Below, in pieces: positions 6,906 through 14,142 of a stretch of 21,992 nt of DNA. Under the pieces are notes generated by a model that saw nothing but the letters and a program-made list of their open reading frames with translations, did not search any database and was not told where the DNA came from. The position numbers and the translations under genes are program-made. This DNA comes from Chloroflexota bacterium (GTDB taxonomy: Bacteria; Chloroflexota; Anaerolineae; Anaerolineales; Anaerolineaceae). The stretch spans positions 1 through 21,992 of the forward strand of contig JAJUJY010000066.1 in assembly GCA_029265085.1 (NCBI GenBank), read 5' to 3'. Every line of letters begins with the position of its first letter. The stretch's first letter is position 1.

Positions 6906-8078
6906 TTACCGGCGCGGATCCATTCGCGACAAGCGAGCGTTGATACTCTTCGCCAGCTCATCCAATAAACCGAGCAGCATCTGGCCATTGCGAAAGTTGC
7001 GGTTTACGACTAACTCATCTGCTATATCATCCAGCGCTTGTGCCCGGCTCACCTCATCCATTGCATCCAATAAATTTGCGAACCGGCGCAAATATCGCAT
7101 TGCCTGCAATGAGGGATCTGGCCGCGGAGATGCAGGGCGCTTATCGGAAGCTGGTTCCTCATTGTGTACCGCCGCCATTTCAGCCACTTCGTCTGATGTA
7201 AGCTGGTTTTGAATACTGATCCTGAGCGCGCGCTCCCAATTCTCCCGCGGCAAACTAAGCACTTCGCGTAAAACACGCTCGGGTAATCGGTAGCGGTCAG
7301 CCAAATCCAATAACGAAGATGGAAGATTGAGAATGTTCAGTAGTTGAACCATTCGCGGACGGGTAAGCTGCATGATAGGAATGAGCCGGTCCCATAAGCC
7401 CGCTGGCATTCGCTGCGCACGAGCCTGGCGAAAATATTCATATTCATCTTCATAATTTCCATCTGGATGAATGCCCAACTCCGCCAGGATCAATGCAGCA
7501 ACTTCGCAGGATTGCTCTACCGCTGACGGATTTTCAGCATGACGATTTTCTAACACTTGCCGCTGTCGGGTTGGCTGCATTACCACCTCGACACGAAGCA
7601 GCGGCTCTTCGGTCATTTTGTTAGCAACGGTCTGCAAACAAGCAGCCCAAAAACGGCGCTCACCTGTTTCAATTAGAAACACATAACGGCCATCGGTTGT
7701 ATCGACCCAGGAACCGGTGATCGGTTTAATCTGACCATGCTCTTCAAATGATAGGCCCATAGCCAGCAATTTTTCTAACTCGGCATGTACAGCCGGGTCA
7801 GTTCGAGAGATAGCCAACCATTCTTCTGCGGCACGGTAGCAATCGATCCGGCCAGAATAAAAATCCGGGCGCAAAATGGGTGGAAGTAACCGCCGTGGCT
7901 GGAATCGATCCGGCAGCATCTGGCTAGGAGGTAATCGTTCAATGCGCTCCATTTGCGGAGCGGACGCAGCCGGTGAACGCGTCAAAAAGGCCGGTGCACT
8001 TTCGGCTGGATCTATGGAATTATTTTCAACCGGAAAATCTTCAAATGCGCTTGAACGCTTACGGTCACGGGCAGCCAT
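6906..8078 (-). CDS. ParB/Spo0J-family partition protein
   Basis: This is a 390-residue ParB-like protein. The N-terminal nucleotide-binding core shows LPDRFQPRR (55-63), GQIKPI (115-120), TGERRFWAA (138-146) and the ENRHAENPSAVEQ segment (177-189). A helix-turn-helix region follows at about 236-270 (QLTRPRMVQLLNIL). The C-terminal part contains helices that may dimerise. It lies 16 nt after parA2 behind a GGGAGGG ribosome site. ParB proteins bind parS, spread as CTP-dependent clamps and stimulate ParA. No TGTTTCACGTGAAACA-type canonical parS was seen in the window. The GTWACCGCGGTTAC sites are the obvious candidate targets. It is longer than a typical Spo0J and rather divergent, more like plasmid ParBs. 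Confidence 0.88.
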   Translation of the reverse strand: MAARDRKRSSAFEDFPVENNSIDPAESAPAFLTRSPAASAPQMERIERLPPSQMLPDRFQPRRLLPPILRPDFYSGRIDCYRAAEEWLAISRTDPAVHAELEKLLAMGLSFEEHGQIKPITGSWVDTTDGRYVFLIETGERRFWAACLQTVANKMTEEPLLRVEVVMQPTRQRQVLENRHAENPSAVEQSCEVAALILAELGIHPDGNYEDEYEYFRQARAQRMPAGLWDRLIPIMQLTRPRMVQLLNILNLPSSLLDLADRYRLPERVLREVLSLPRENWERALRISIQNQLTSDEVAEMAAVHNEEPASDKRPASPRPDPSLQAMRYLRRFANLLDAMDEVSRAQALDDIADELVVNRNFRNGQMLLGLLDELAKSINARLSRMDPRR

Positions 8079-8094
8079 TAATTAATTCCCTCCC

Positions 8095-8946
8095 TTATTT
8101 TGTCCGGCGAGCAGAAGAATTCAGAGACAGGATCCGCTCGACCAATTCCGCATATTCTTGTGTAGCCCTCGAACTGGAAGAGATCATGTCTGCACGGCGC
8201 TGGCGCGGCGGCCGGAAGGTAAAAATATCCATATGACTGGAATGAGCATAGGCTAGATCGGAAGCCTTATGAATTGGTGATAACACCCTGCCGGGATATC
8301 TTTTTTGCAACTCCGCCAAAATCTCTTGTGCTTCCACGCGCTGCTCTTCGCAAAGTGTGGGTAGATAACCCAACACTTTTAAATCCGGCCGGAAATGCAT
8401 CTGTACCAATTCTATTGTTTTTTGCAATTCCCGCAAACCGGAAACACCCAGATAACTGGTTTCAACCGGCACCAGGACTAACTGCGCCGCCACCAAGGCA
8501 TTGACCAACAGATCGCCAATCGTTGGCGGCGTGTCAATAATAATGTAGGCGAACTGGTTTTCCACAGCCTGGAGAGCTTTAGCCAGGCGGGTTTCATTCG
8601 CCATCAATGACGGCAGCATACGGGCAGCCTCTACCATCGCAGCCCGGTTGGAAGGTACCACGAACAAATTTTCATGGTGCTCTGCGCGCCGTATCATCCG
8701 CTGGATGGACGGGGGAGGGGTTTCGGTCAACAATGCCGCTAACGATTCGTTTGCAGCAACCTGTGGGAGACCAAAAGCAGTGGAGAGCAAAGCATGCCCC
8801 TGAGGATCCATATCCACCAACAACACCCGGCCTTGTGAGCCCGGTGTCTCACTCAAGCGCAGCGCCAACCCTGCCGCTAAATTGACGGCGGTGGTGGTTT
8901 TGCCTACCCCGCCTTTTTCGTTTGCAACTGTGATTATGATCGCCAT
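8095..8946 (-). CDS. ParA-family partition ATPase (ParA2)
   Basis: This is a 283-residue ParA/Soj-type ATPase. The deviant Walker A KGGVGKTTT is at residues 11-19, followed by VLLVDMDPQGH and the Walker B-like YIIIDTPPTIGDLLVNAL. No N-terminal HTH is present. It lies directly upstream of parB and both are read leftward from the promoter region that also holds a parS-like site and six TTARYGYAW repeats. It is clearly distinct from ParA1, so the island carries two different partition ATPases. Role: segregation of the DNA bearing the ParB sites (family knowledge). Confidence 0.93.
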   Translation of the reverse strand: MAIIITVANEKGGVGKTTTAVNLAAGLALRLSETPGSQGRVLLVDMDPQGHALLSTAFGLPQVAANESLAALLTETPPPSIQRMIRRAEHHENLFVVPSNRAAMVEAARMLPSLMANETRLAKALQAVENQFAYIIIDTPPTIGDLLVNALVAAQLVLVPVETSYLGVSGLRELQKTIELVQMHFRPDLKVLGYLPTLCEEQRVEAQEILAELQKRYPGRVLSPIHKASDLAYAHSSHMDIFTFRPPRQRRADMISSSSRATQEYAELVERILSLNSSARRTK

Positions 8947-8969
8947 ACCGGCCTTCTTTGCTGAAATGT

Positions 8970-8983
8970 GTAACCGCGGTTAC
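8970..8983. promoter_or_regulatory. parS-like site 3 (perfect palindrome GTAACCGCGGTTAC)
   Basis: This is the only fully palindromic member of the three sites, lying 24 nt upstream of the parA2 start. A bound ParB would cover the 5' leader or promoter of its own operon. It is followed by a T-run as at the other two sites. Confidence 0.7.
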
Positions 8984-9027
8984 GATTTTTTATGAAATAA
9001 ATCAATTTCAGGTAGAATACTGATAAC

Positions 9028-9180
9028 TTGCATTAAGTTGCAACCAAATACGTCAATTAATGCATGTTTAACCACAATATTAGCATAAATTGCAATCCAA
9101 TTCAACAAAATTGCGCTAATTCACCGTACTTAATGCAATAATTACGCTAACTCTCTTGTATTTAAGCAGGATTAGTGCAA
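9028..9180. repeat. Six TTARYGYAW nonamers in the divergent parA2/ATPase promoter region
   Basis: Plus-strand copies are TTAATGCAT (9057-9065), TTAATGCAA (9130-9138) and TTAGTGCAA (9172-9180). Minus-strand copies are TTAATGCAA (9036-9028), TTAGCGCAA (9119-9111) and TTAGCGTAA (9150-9142). The 264-nt gap is A/T-rich. Such clustered nonamers could be iterons of a replication origin or operators for one of the DNA-binding proteins of the island. Confidence 0.6.
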
Positions 9181-9184
9181 TAAT
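9156..9184 (+). promoter_or_regulatory. Possible promoter of the ExeA-like ATPase operon
   Basis: TTGTAT (9156-9161) and AATAAT (9179-9184) are spaced by 17 nt, 27 nt before the ATPase start codon. The last nonamer repeat lies across the spacer and the -10 box, which suggests repression. Confidence 0.45.
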
Positions 9185-9210
9185 GATTGACGACAGGAGG
9201 AGTCTTATCT

Positions 9211-10032
9211 ATGGTGAGTCCCTGGTATGATGAAGAATGGCGGCTGGCGCGCCTTGACCGGCTGGGCTTGAAGGAAGATCCCTTCAAACTCTCCGCAGAT
9301 CCGCGCTACTTGTATCTAGGTCCAGAGCATCTGGCAGTTTACCGCCAGGCTGTGGGCGTAATATCGCGGCGGCGCGGACTGGCACTAATCACCGGCGAGA
9401 TGGGCATGGGAAAAAGCTCTCTCGCAAGACGATTATACGACGTTTATGCGGCTGAAAGCGCGGTGGAAATTTGCTATATTCACACAGCAGCGTTCCGTTC
9501 CGCTATGGACTTCGCCCGCCAGGTATCGCTTTCTTTAGAATTGCCTGCCCAACGCAGTTTTCAGCGCCAGATGGAAACACTGGAACAAAAAATGGCCAGT
9601 GTTTTCGGAACCAACCGCAACGTCATTATCCTCCTGGACGATGCGCAGTTGATGGCGCCGGAAGCGCTGGAGGTGATTCACCGCTTGTATAACTTTGACT
9701 ACGATGCCAAAGTCGTACAAATCTTGGCGTTTGGGCAGCGAGAAATGAACGGCCTGTTTGAGACGAACCGGGCAGTCAATGCACGAGTCTTTGTGCGCCT
9801 GGCTCTTCCCCCGCTGACCTTATCCAGCGCCTTGCAAATGGTGCTGTTTCGTTTGCAGGTAGCTGGACGTAGTGATCCACTCATCGATGATGATGCCTTT
9901 GAGTGGCTCTATGAGGCGTCACAAGGCGTACCGCGCGAAATCATTCGCCTGTGCGCACTGGCCACAGATTTTGTCCTGCAGAGTGATGCCACGATGATCA
10001 ATTTAGATGTTGTACGTGAGGTAACAAAATGA
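9211..10032 (+). CDS. ExeA/GspA-like AAA ATPase
   Basis: This is a 273-residue P-loop ATPase. The start of the family is recognisable as GLKEDPFKLSADPRYLYLG (residues 19-37). Walker A is GEMGMGKSS (62-70) and Walker B is VIILLDDAQ (138-146). I chose the ATG at 9211, preceded by GGAGGAG with 8 nt spacing, not the upstream TTG. Related ATPases serve type II secretion (ExeA) or act as DNA-bound target selectors in transposition (TniB, MuB, TnsC). Here no secretion or transposase gene is nearby. A role in DNA handling within the replication/partition island is more likely (inference). It overlaps the next gene by ATGA. Confidence 0.83.
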   Translation: MVSPWYDEEWRLARLDRLGLKEDPFKLSADPRYLYLGPEHLAVYRQAVGVISRRRGLALITGEMGMGKSSLARRLYDVYAAESAVEICYIHTAAFRSAMDFARQVSLSLELPAQRSFQRQMETLEQKMASVFGTNRNVIILLDDAQLMAPEALEVIHRLYNFDYDAKVVQILAFGQREMNGLFETNRAVNARVFVRLALPPLTLSSALQMVLFRLQVAGRSDPLIDDDAFEWLYEASQGVPREIIRLCALATDFVLQSDATMINLDVVREVTK

Positions 10033-10361
10033 AACCAGGAGCTTCTCAATCACGCAATGCCTGGGTCCAGCTTTATGAGGCTCGCCGCGTATTCAATGAA
10101 CCGCAAAGTCGTCCGCCCGGAAGGCCGCCATCCACGGTACCGCGTCATAAAGTGGGCTTCACCCTTTCCAAAGGGGAAATGAACGAATTAGAAGCATGGC
10201 AAGAGCGGCTCTCGAATCTGCTCGGTCGGAAAGTTTCCATCGGCGAAACTGTCGGCATCCTTTCACGCATGTGCACCGCCCGGCTGGCGCAAATTATGGA
10301 AGGGGAGCAGGCTCCTCAAGATCTCGCCGAATTTGTAGACCGCATGGTCACAGGAAAATAA
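10029..10361 (+). CDS. Small RHH-like DNA-binding protein (hypothetical)
   Basis: This 110-residue basic protein is translationally coupled to the ATPase through a 4-nt overlap. Residues 28-35 (RPPGRPPS) resemble an AT-hook. Residues 41-88 fit a ribbon-helix-helix pattern: strand KVGFTLS, helix GEMNELEAWQERLSNLLG, helix SIGETVGILSRMCTARLAQ. I do not recognise a named family. A partnership of an ATPase with a small RHH protein echoes the ParA1 operon, although this ATPase is not ParA-like. It might bind the nonamer repeats at 9028-9180 or the repeats at 10384-10482; both are guesses. Confidence 0.65.
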   Translation: MKPGASQSRNAWVQLYEARRVFNEPQSRPPGRPPSTVPRHKVGFTLSKGEMNELEAWQERLSNLLGRKVSIGETVGILSRMCTARLAQIMEGEQAPQDLAEFVDRMVTGK

Positions 10362-10383
10362 TATTTCTTCCAATAAATACCCG

Positions 10384-10482
10384 TAATTAAGGAAGAAACA
10401 ATTGGTTACACGAAATTTAACAAGCCAGTTTGTTTAATCAAACAACTAATTACGAAGAAACAGTTTGATTAAACCCGTGTAA
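10384..10482. repeat. Nested direct and inverted repeats upstream of the antirepressor-like gene
   Basis: Two near-identical direct repeats, TAATTAAGGAAGAAACA (10384-10400) and TAATTACGAAGAAACA (10447-10462), surround GTTTAATCAAAC (10432-10443). That element recurs inverted as GTTTGATTAAAC (10463-10474). Outside them TTACACG (10406-10412) pairs with CGTGTAA (10476-10482). The gap from 10362 to 10533 has no gene. Operator or iteron function is plausible. Confidence 0.6.
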
Positions 10483-10533
10483 AAGGGGGGGTCAAGATAA
10501 CCCCGCCTTTCCGGAAACAGGGAGGTAAGATCA

Positions 10534-11382
10534 ATGACATCATCGGAGTCATCCGTTTTTCGCCCGGCCAGCGAGCGTGCGCTCGTTTTCCGGGGCAAGC
10601 AAATCGCCACAGCAGATCTTAAGGACGGGAAAGGCTATGTTTCTGTTCGCTCTTTATGTGATGCTTTCGGGCTGGAACAACGGGCTCAACGCCGTCGATT
10701 AATCCGCCAGCAATCGTATTTTGCTCCGTACACCGCCACTATTTTAATGACGACACCCGGCGGACCTCAACCGACCCTCTGCCTGATGTCCTCAGCTGTC
10801 CCGCTTTTCCTGACCGGTGTTGAACTCGAACGCCTGCAGGACGAAGAAACCCGTTCCTTGCTGCGCGCATTTTTGGACGAGGCTCACACCGTCCTGGCAG
10901 AGCATTTTGGCATCAGCGAACGAGGCGAAATCCAATTCCTCCGCGAATCAATTTACCGCATGGTTGCAGAACAAGAAGCCTTCGAGGAAACGCTCTCAAA
11001 AAAAGTCGAAGCGGAGCTGGCTGAAATTCGTAAAGCACAGGAAGAAAAGGTGGAACAGATCCGGACTGCCTTTGGTAACCTGCGCGCCCAGGTAACCCGG
11101 CTGGAAAATGTAGCCGGGCCCAAAGCCCGCCTGACCCCTGAGCAAATGGGTCAGCTCCGCCAACTCGTTGCCACCCTCGGTGGCTTACTGCAAGAACAAG
11201 GTGTTGTCAAACCGTATCCCGGCATCTATATGGATATCACCCGCCTGACCGGAGTCAGCCGCTCTGAAGATATCCGCCAGGAGGACTTCCCAGAAGTAGT
11301 TGAATTCCTGGAAAAACAAATTCGCAAAATAACCAAAACAGGCTCTAAACCAGAGTCAGCGTCAAACGATCAGGCTGGATAA
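10534..11382 (+). CDS. Phage antirepressor N-terminal-domain protein (P22 Ant-like)
   Basis: This 282-residue protein starts with ATG at 10534 after GGAGGT with 8 nt spacing. Residues about 18-125 resemble the P22 antirepressor N-terminal domain: VFRGKQIATADLKDG, YVSVRSLCDAFGLE, and the LMSSAVPLFLTGVELERL segment. Residues 140-192 are rich in Glu, Lys and heptad-like hydrophobics and probably form a coiled coil. A shorter alpha-helical C-terminal part follows. Phage antirepressors inactivate repressors. On plasmids and islands the same domain sits in regulators of unclear role. It is the second transcription unit on the plus side and precedes the DnaA-domain gene by 23 nt. Confidence 0.78.
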   Translation: MTSSESSVFRPASERALVFRGKQIATADLKDGKGYVSVRSLCDAFGLEQRAQRRRLIRQQSYFAPYTATILMTTPGGPQPTLCLMSSAVPLFLTGVELERLQDEETRSLLRAFLDEAHTVLAEHFGISERGEIQFLRESIYRMVAEQEAFEETLSKKVEAELAEIRKAQEEKVEQIRTAFGNLRAQVTRLENVAGPKARLTPEQMGQLRQLVATLGGLLQEQGVVKPYPGIYMDITRLTGVSRSEDIRQEDFPEVVEFLEKQIRKITKTGSKPESASNDQAG

Positions 11383-11405
11383 TCACAGCCTGACAGGATG
11401 GTTGT

Positions 11406-12320
11406 ATGGAACAGGTGGTTTCAGCTCGCACCCAAAAACTGAAAACCCCCAACTACCAGGAAGCCTGGGAGATGGTCTCCGGCCAGTTAAGGTCAGAGAT
11501 GTCGCGCGCCCAGTACGAAACCTGGGTCAAGCCGCTGCAGCCGATCGGCTACCGCGACAGAGTCTTCAAATTGGGTGTGTCCAACTCCTTTGGACAAAAT
11601 TGGGTAGAAAGCCGCCTGCAAAACAAAATCTCTGGCATGCTGACCGGCATGTTCAACGAACCGGTCACTCTCAAACTGGTGATTAACAACGGTTTTATGG
11701 GGGAGATTCAGGAACCTGTCCGCGGAAGGCGAAAACCACCCGCACAACCTGCGCTGACGGAAGAACCAGCTGCAGAACCAGAACCGCCAGCCCGCTCTCG
11801 CCGGAAACCTGCTGATAAAAAAGACGATCTGCTGGAAGGGGAGGGGGACGAAAAATCCAGTCCGCGCAAACTGATGCTGCAGCGCGCCTACGGCACCGAA
11901 CGGGCACGCGTGATTCAGCCCGAACGCGGAATGTTCGTTACACTGTATTTCTTTAACCACTGGCTGCCACTGATCGGGCATTCTGCTTTTACGGTGATCC
12001 TGGCAGCGCGATCGATGTGTTATTGGAATCCCAAAACCGGCGAACTGCGCAACAGCATTGATACCGACATGGCCGAACTGGCCCAAAAAGCCTCAGTCAG
12101 TGTGAGAACTGTCAAAGAAGTCTTGAATAATGACCTGGTGCGGCAGTATTTTATCCGTTATACCGTGCGCAGAATGATGACCCCCAACGGCGTGCGTACA
12201 GCAGGTATCACCTTACAGGTACGCATGGATGACCCGCTTACGCCTGAAGATCAGGAGACTTCCGGTTTGGAAGAAGAAGAATACTGGTATTCGCCCGAAT
12301 TTGGCGGCGAAGAAGATTAA
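11406..12320 (+). CDS. DnaA domain I-winged/helix-turn-helix fusion, putative replication initiator
   Basis: This 304-residue protein has three parts. Residues 18-92 match DnaA domain I (AWEMVSGQLRSEMSRAQYETWVKPL and FKLGVSNSFGQNWVESRLQ). Residues 100-150 are a Pro/Glu/Lys-rich linker. Residues 155-265 are a compact domain with MFVTLYFFNHWLPLIG and a helix-turn-helix at about 221-241 (DMAELAQKASVSVRTVKEV). The tail is very acidic. It lacks the DnaA AAA+ core and the domain IV DNA-binding signature. DnaA domain I recruits the replicative helicase DnaB in known systems. A fusion to a separate DNA-binding domain therefore suggests an initiator or helicase loader for an island origin (inference). 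AGGA lies upstream of the ATG. Confidence 0.75.
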   Translation: MEQVVSARTQKLKTPNYQEAWEMVSGQLRSEMSRAQYETWVKPLQPIGYRDRVFKLGVSNSFGQNWVESRLQNKISGMLTGMFNEPVTLKLVINNGFMGEIQEPVRGRRKPPAQPALTEEPAAEPEPPARSRRKPADKKDDLLEGEGDEKSSPRKLMLQRAYGTERARVIQPERGMFVTLYFFNHWLPLIGHSAFTVILAARSMCYWNPKTGELRNSIDTDMAELAQKASVSVRTVKEVLNNDLVRQYFIRYTVRRMMTPNGVRTAGITLQVRMDDPLTPEDQETSGLEEEEYWYSPEFGGEED

Positions 12321-12346
12321 ACCAGCAAGTTAAATTTGAAATAATT

Positions 12347-12380
12347 CCGCTCAACTCAATAGATTGTTGGGCGGTTTAAT
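12347..12380. terminator. Bidirectional terminator between convergent genes
   Basis: CCGCTCAAC (12347-12355) pairs with GTTGGGCGG (12366-12374) with one wobble pair and is followed by TTTAATTT on the plus strand. It lies between the DnaA-domain gene and the convergent LON-domain gene and marks the right end of the island transcription. Confidence 0.72.
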
Positions 12381-13041
12381 TTAACCACGCCAAACGTTGA
12401 GCCGATTCTTCCGTAGTTTGCGCAAGATTTCCCAGTACACTGACTTCCCGGCGAAATAAACGGTACACCATTTTCAGCAAATGCGCCGAGGTTTGCGCCT
12501 CTAACAATCCCTGCTTTTCAGCCAATGGGATTTGTAAAAGTGAGGCTGCCATATAAATCATCGCCAACGGATCTTCAGGAAGCTGAAAAGCTTCTAAATC
12601 AGAAGCCATTTCTTCATCATCCAACCTGGATAAGATGGTCAGGTATTGGGAAACCCACGGTTTTAAATGATGCACCCCGCGTGCCACAGAGATGGTTGCG
12701 GGTTGTTCCATTGGCATACACTCCACCTTTGCAGTCAGGTAGGGCTGGCTGTCATTCACTTCAATGATGCGGAATCGTTCCTCACCAATCGCAATAAGAT
12801 TCATCCGGCCATCTGGCAGCGGCTCAACATGAGCGATATTCGCAGAAGTGCCAAAAGAATATGGTTCAGCAAGCGGGCCTAAAGCCTCTACCCCATGGCG
12901 AATTAAGACGACCCCAAATGGAATTTTGTCGGCCAGGCAGCGGCGAAGCATTAACCGGTAGCGCGGCTCAAAAATATGTAAAGGCAGCGGCACTCCCGGA
13001 AATAAAACGGTATTTAGTGGAAATAATGGTATCTCGCGCAT
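12376..13041 (-). CDS. LON peptidase substrate-binding-domain protein
   Basis: This is a 221-residue protein with only the N-terminal LON domain, without ATPase or protease parts. The start MREIPLFPLNTVLFPGVPLPLHIFEPRYR region is the hallmark, followed by GVVLIRHG, IAHVEPLPDGRMNLIAIGEERFRI and a helical C-terminal half. Such stand-alone LON-domain proteins are widespread and their role is not settled; binding unfolded protein is the usual suggestion. No ribosome site precedes the ATG. A TACAAT box lies at 13057-13052 on the minus strand, so the message could be nearly leaderless. It is not obviously part of the partition island. Confidence 0.9.
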   Translation of the reverse strand: MREIPLFPLNTVLFPGVPLPLHIFEPRYRLMLRRCLADKIPFGVVLIRHGVEALGPLAEPYSFGTSANIAHVEPLPDGRMNLIAIGEERFRIIEVNDSQPYLTAKVECMPMEQPATISVARGVHHLKPWVSQYLTILSRLDDEEMASDLEAFQLPEDPLAMIYMAASLLQIPLAEKQGLLEAQTSAHLLKMVYRLFRREVSVLGNLAQTTEESAQRLAWLN

Positions 13042-13140
13042 ATTAAATTCAATTGTAATCAGCCAGATTTAAAAAGCGAATGAATATATAAGGTTCTCCA
13101 CCCATCCATCAAATTGCCCTCTTCCGATCCAGGTTAATCA

Positions 13141-13178
13141 AAAAGCAGATGGTGGAATAAATTCTCCCATCTGCTTTT
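13141..13178 (-). terminator. Terminator after the lipoprotein gene
   Basis: AAAAGCAGATGG (13141-13152) and CCATCTGCTTTT (13167-13178) form a 12-bp perfect stem with a 14-nt loop. A U-run follows on the minus strand, 22 nt after the lipoprotein stop codon. Confidence 0.85.
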
Positions 13179-13199
13179 AGCCCTAAAAAGCTTGCCCAA

Positions 13200-14045
13200 T
13201 TATTGGGGGTTTAATTCCCAAACCCAGGCATCATAAAATACACAGGTTGTCTCACCAGATTCTTGCCAGGTTTCAAAATAAACCTGACCTTTTTCAATCT
13301 TTGCACTGTATGCAACCGGGTTAAGCGACTGTCCGTTGATGAAAACCCGCATCTCATCGCCGCGTTTCACAATGGTAACCACATTGGTTGCATCGTTTTT
13401 ATCGTTAATCACCCCAGGGAATCGCACATCGGTCAGATTAGCCTGGAGCTGATTGTAATTATAGTAAACAATATCCCAGGCAGGAGCTCCGGAAAGGCGC
13501 ATCATTTCGAAAGCATATTGAGGTCCAAATTCCAGGTCATCCGTTGCATGGAAAATAATTCCACATCCCGCCAATCCGCTGGTGGAATTCCAGGAAATCT
13601 TACTGTGGATCACAAAATCCTTGATATCCTCATCAATGATTTTATCGGTAGTGTAGGTACCAAAAGTGTTAACAGTTAACGAAGTGGGCTCGTTGGTATA
13701 CCAGATGAGCTTACCGCTGGATTGATCCAACCCAAGCTGCAAACTTTGCAGTTCTTCACCCACCATATCCCAGGCGGCCTGAGCCTGTTCCGTTGCACGG
13801 ACAATTGAAGTAGCTGTCCGATCAGGCGTCTGGGTAACAGTTGGGGTGATGGTAGGCGTCGGCTCCGGAGTTGAGGTTGGTTCCGGTGTGTTCGTTGGAA
13901 CTTCAGTTGGCGCAAGGGTTGGGGTAGGCTCCGGAGTTCCGCCCATGGAAAAACGGCAGCCTACCACAGCCATCCATACAAGGATCACTGCAAATAGAAT
14001 CCGTGCGCGAAGATACCCGGTTCGTACCGGCGTCGGTGAAAACAT
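13200..14045 (-). CDS. Secreted lipoprotein with Pro/Thr-rich linker (hypothetical)
   Basis: This is a 281-residue protein. The N-terminus has basic residues and a hydrophobic stretch (residues 15-29) ending in the lipobox-like VVGC, so Cys30 is probably lipidated. Residues 37-75 are a Pro/Thr/Glu-rich linker with repeated TPEPT units, common in Anaerolineae surface proteins. The remaining 200 residues contain many aromatic and beta-type segments (FVIHSKISWNS, GCGIIFHAT, YAFEMMRLSG, VTIVKRGDEMRVFINGQ). This resembles a concanavalin/LamG-like or DUF1080-like sandwich, but I cannot prove the family. GGAGGAAAGC precedes the ATG. It is flanked by terminators and so is a single-gene unit. It probably binds something at the cell surface. 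Confidence 0.8.
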   Translation of the reverse strand: MFSPTPVRTGYLRARILFAVILVWMAVVGCRFSMGGTPEPTPTLAPTEVPTNTPEPTSTPEPTPTITPTVTQTPDRTATSIVRATEQAQAAWDMVGEELQSLQLGLDQSSGKLIWYTNEPTSLTVNTFGTYTTDKIIDEDIKDFVIHSKISWNSTSGLAGCGIIFHATDDLEFGPQYAFEMMRLSGAPAWDIVYYNYNQLQANLTDVRFPGVINDKNDATNVVTIVKRGDEMRVFINGQSLNPVAYSAKIEKGQVYFETWQESGETTCVFYDAWVWELNPQ

Positions 14046-14142
14046 GCTTTCCTCCTATAGAAATTGGATGAAAAAAGGGATTGGTCGTATATCCCCCTGT
14101 ATGAGTAATCTTAGCAGAAATCAGACTGATTGGTCAATAAAT

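Noticed and set aside
8947..9210. Canonical oriC with DnaA boxes
   Set aside because: No TTATNCACA-type boxes were noticed and dnaA/dnaN are absent; only the TTARYGYAW nonamers are present, so a standard chromosomal origin is not supported.
9211..10361. Tn7-like or Mu-like transposition module (TniB/MuB plus partner)
   Set aside because: The ATPase is distantly similar, but the small partner is RHH-like rather than TniQ-like, and no transposase or terminal repeats were found.
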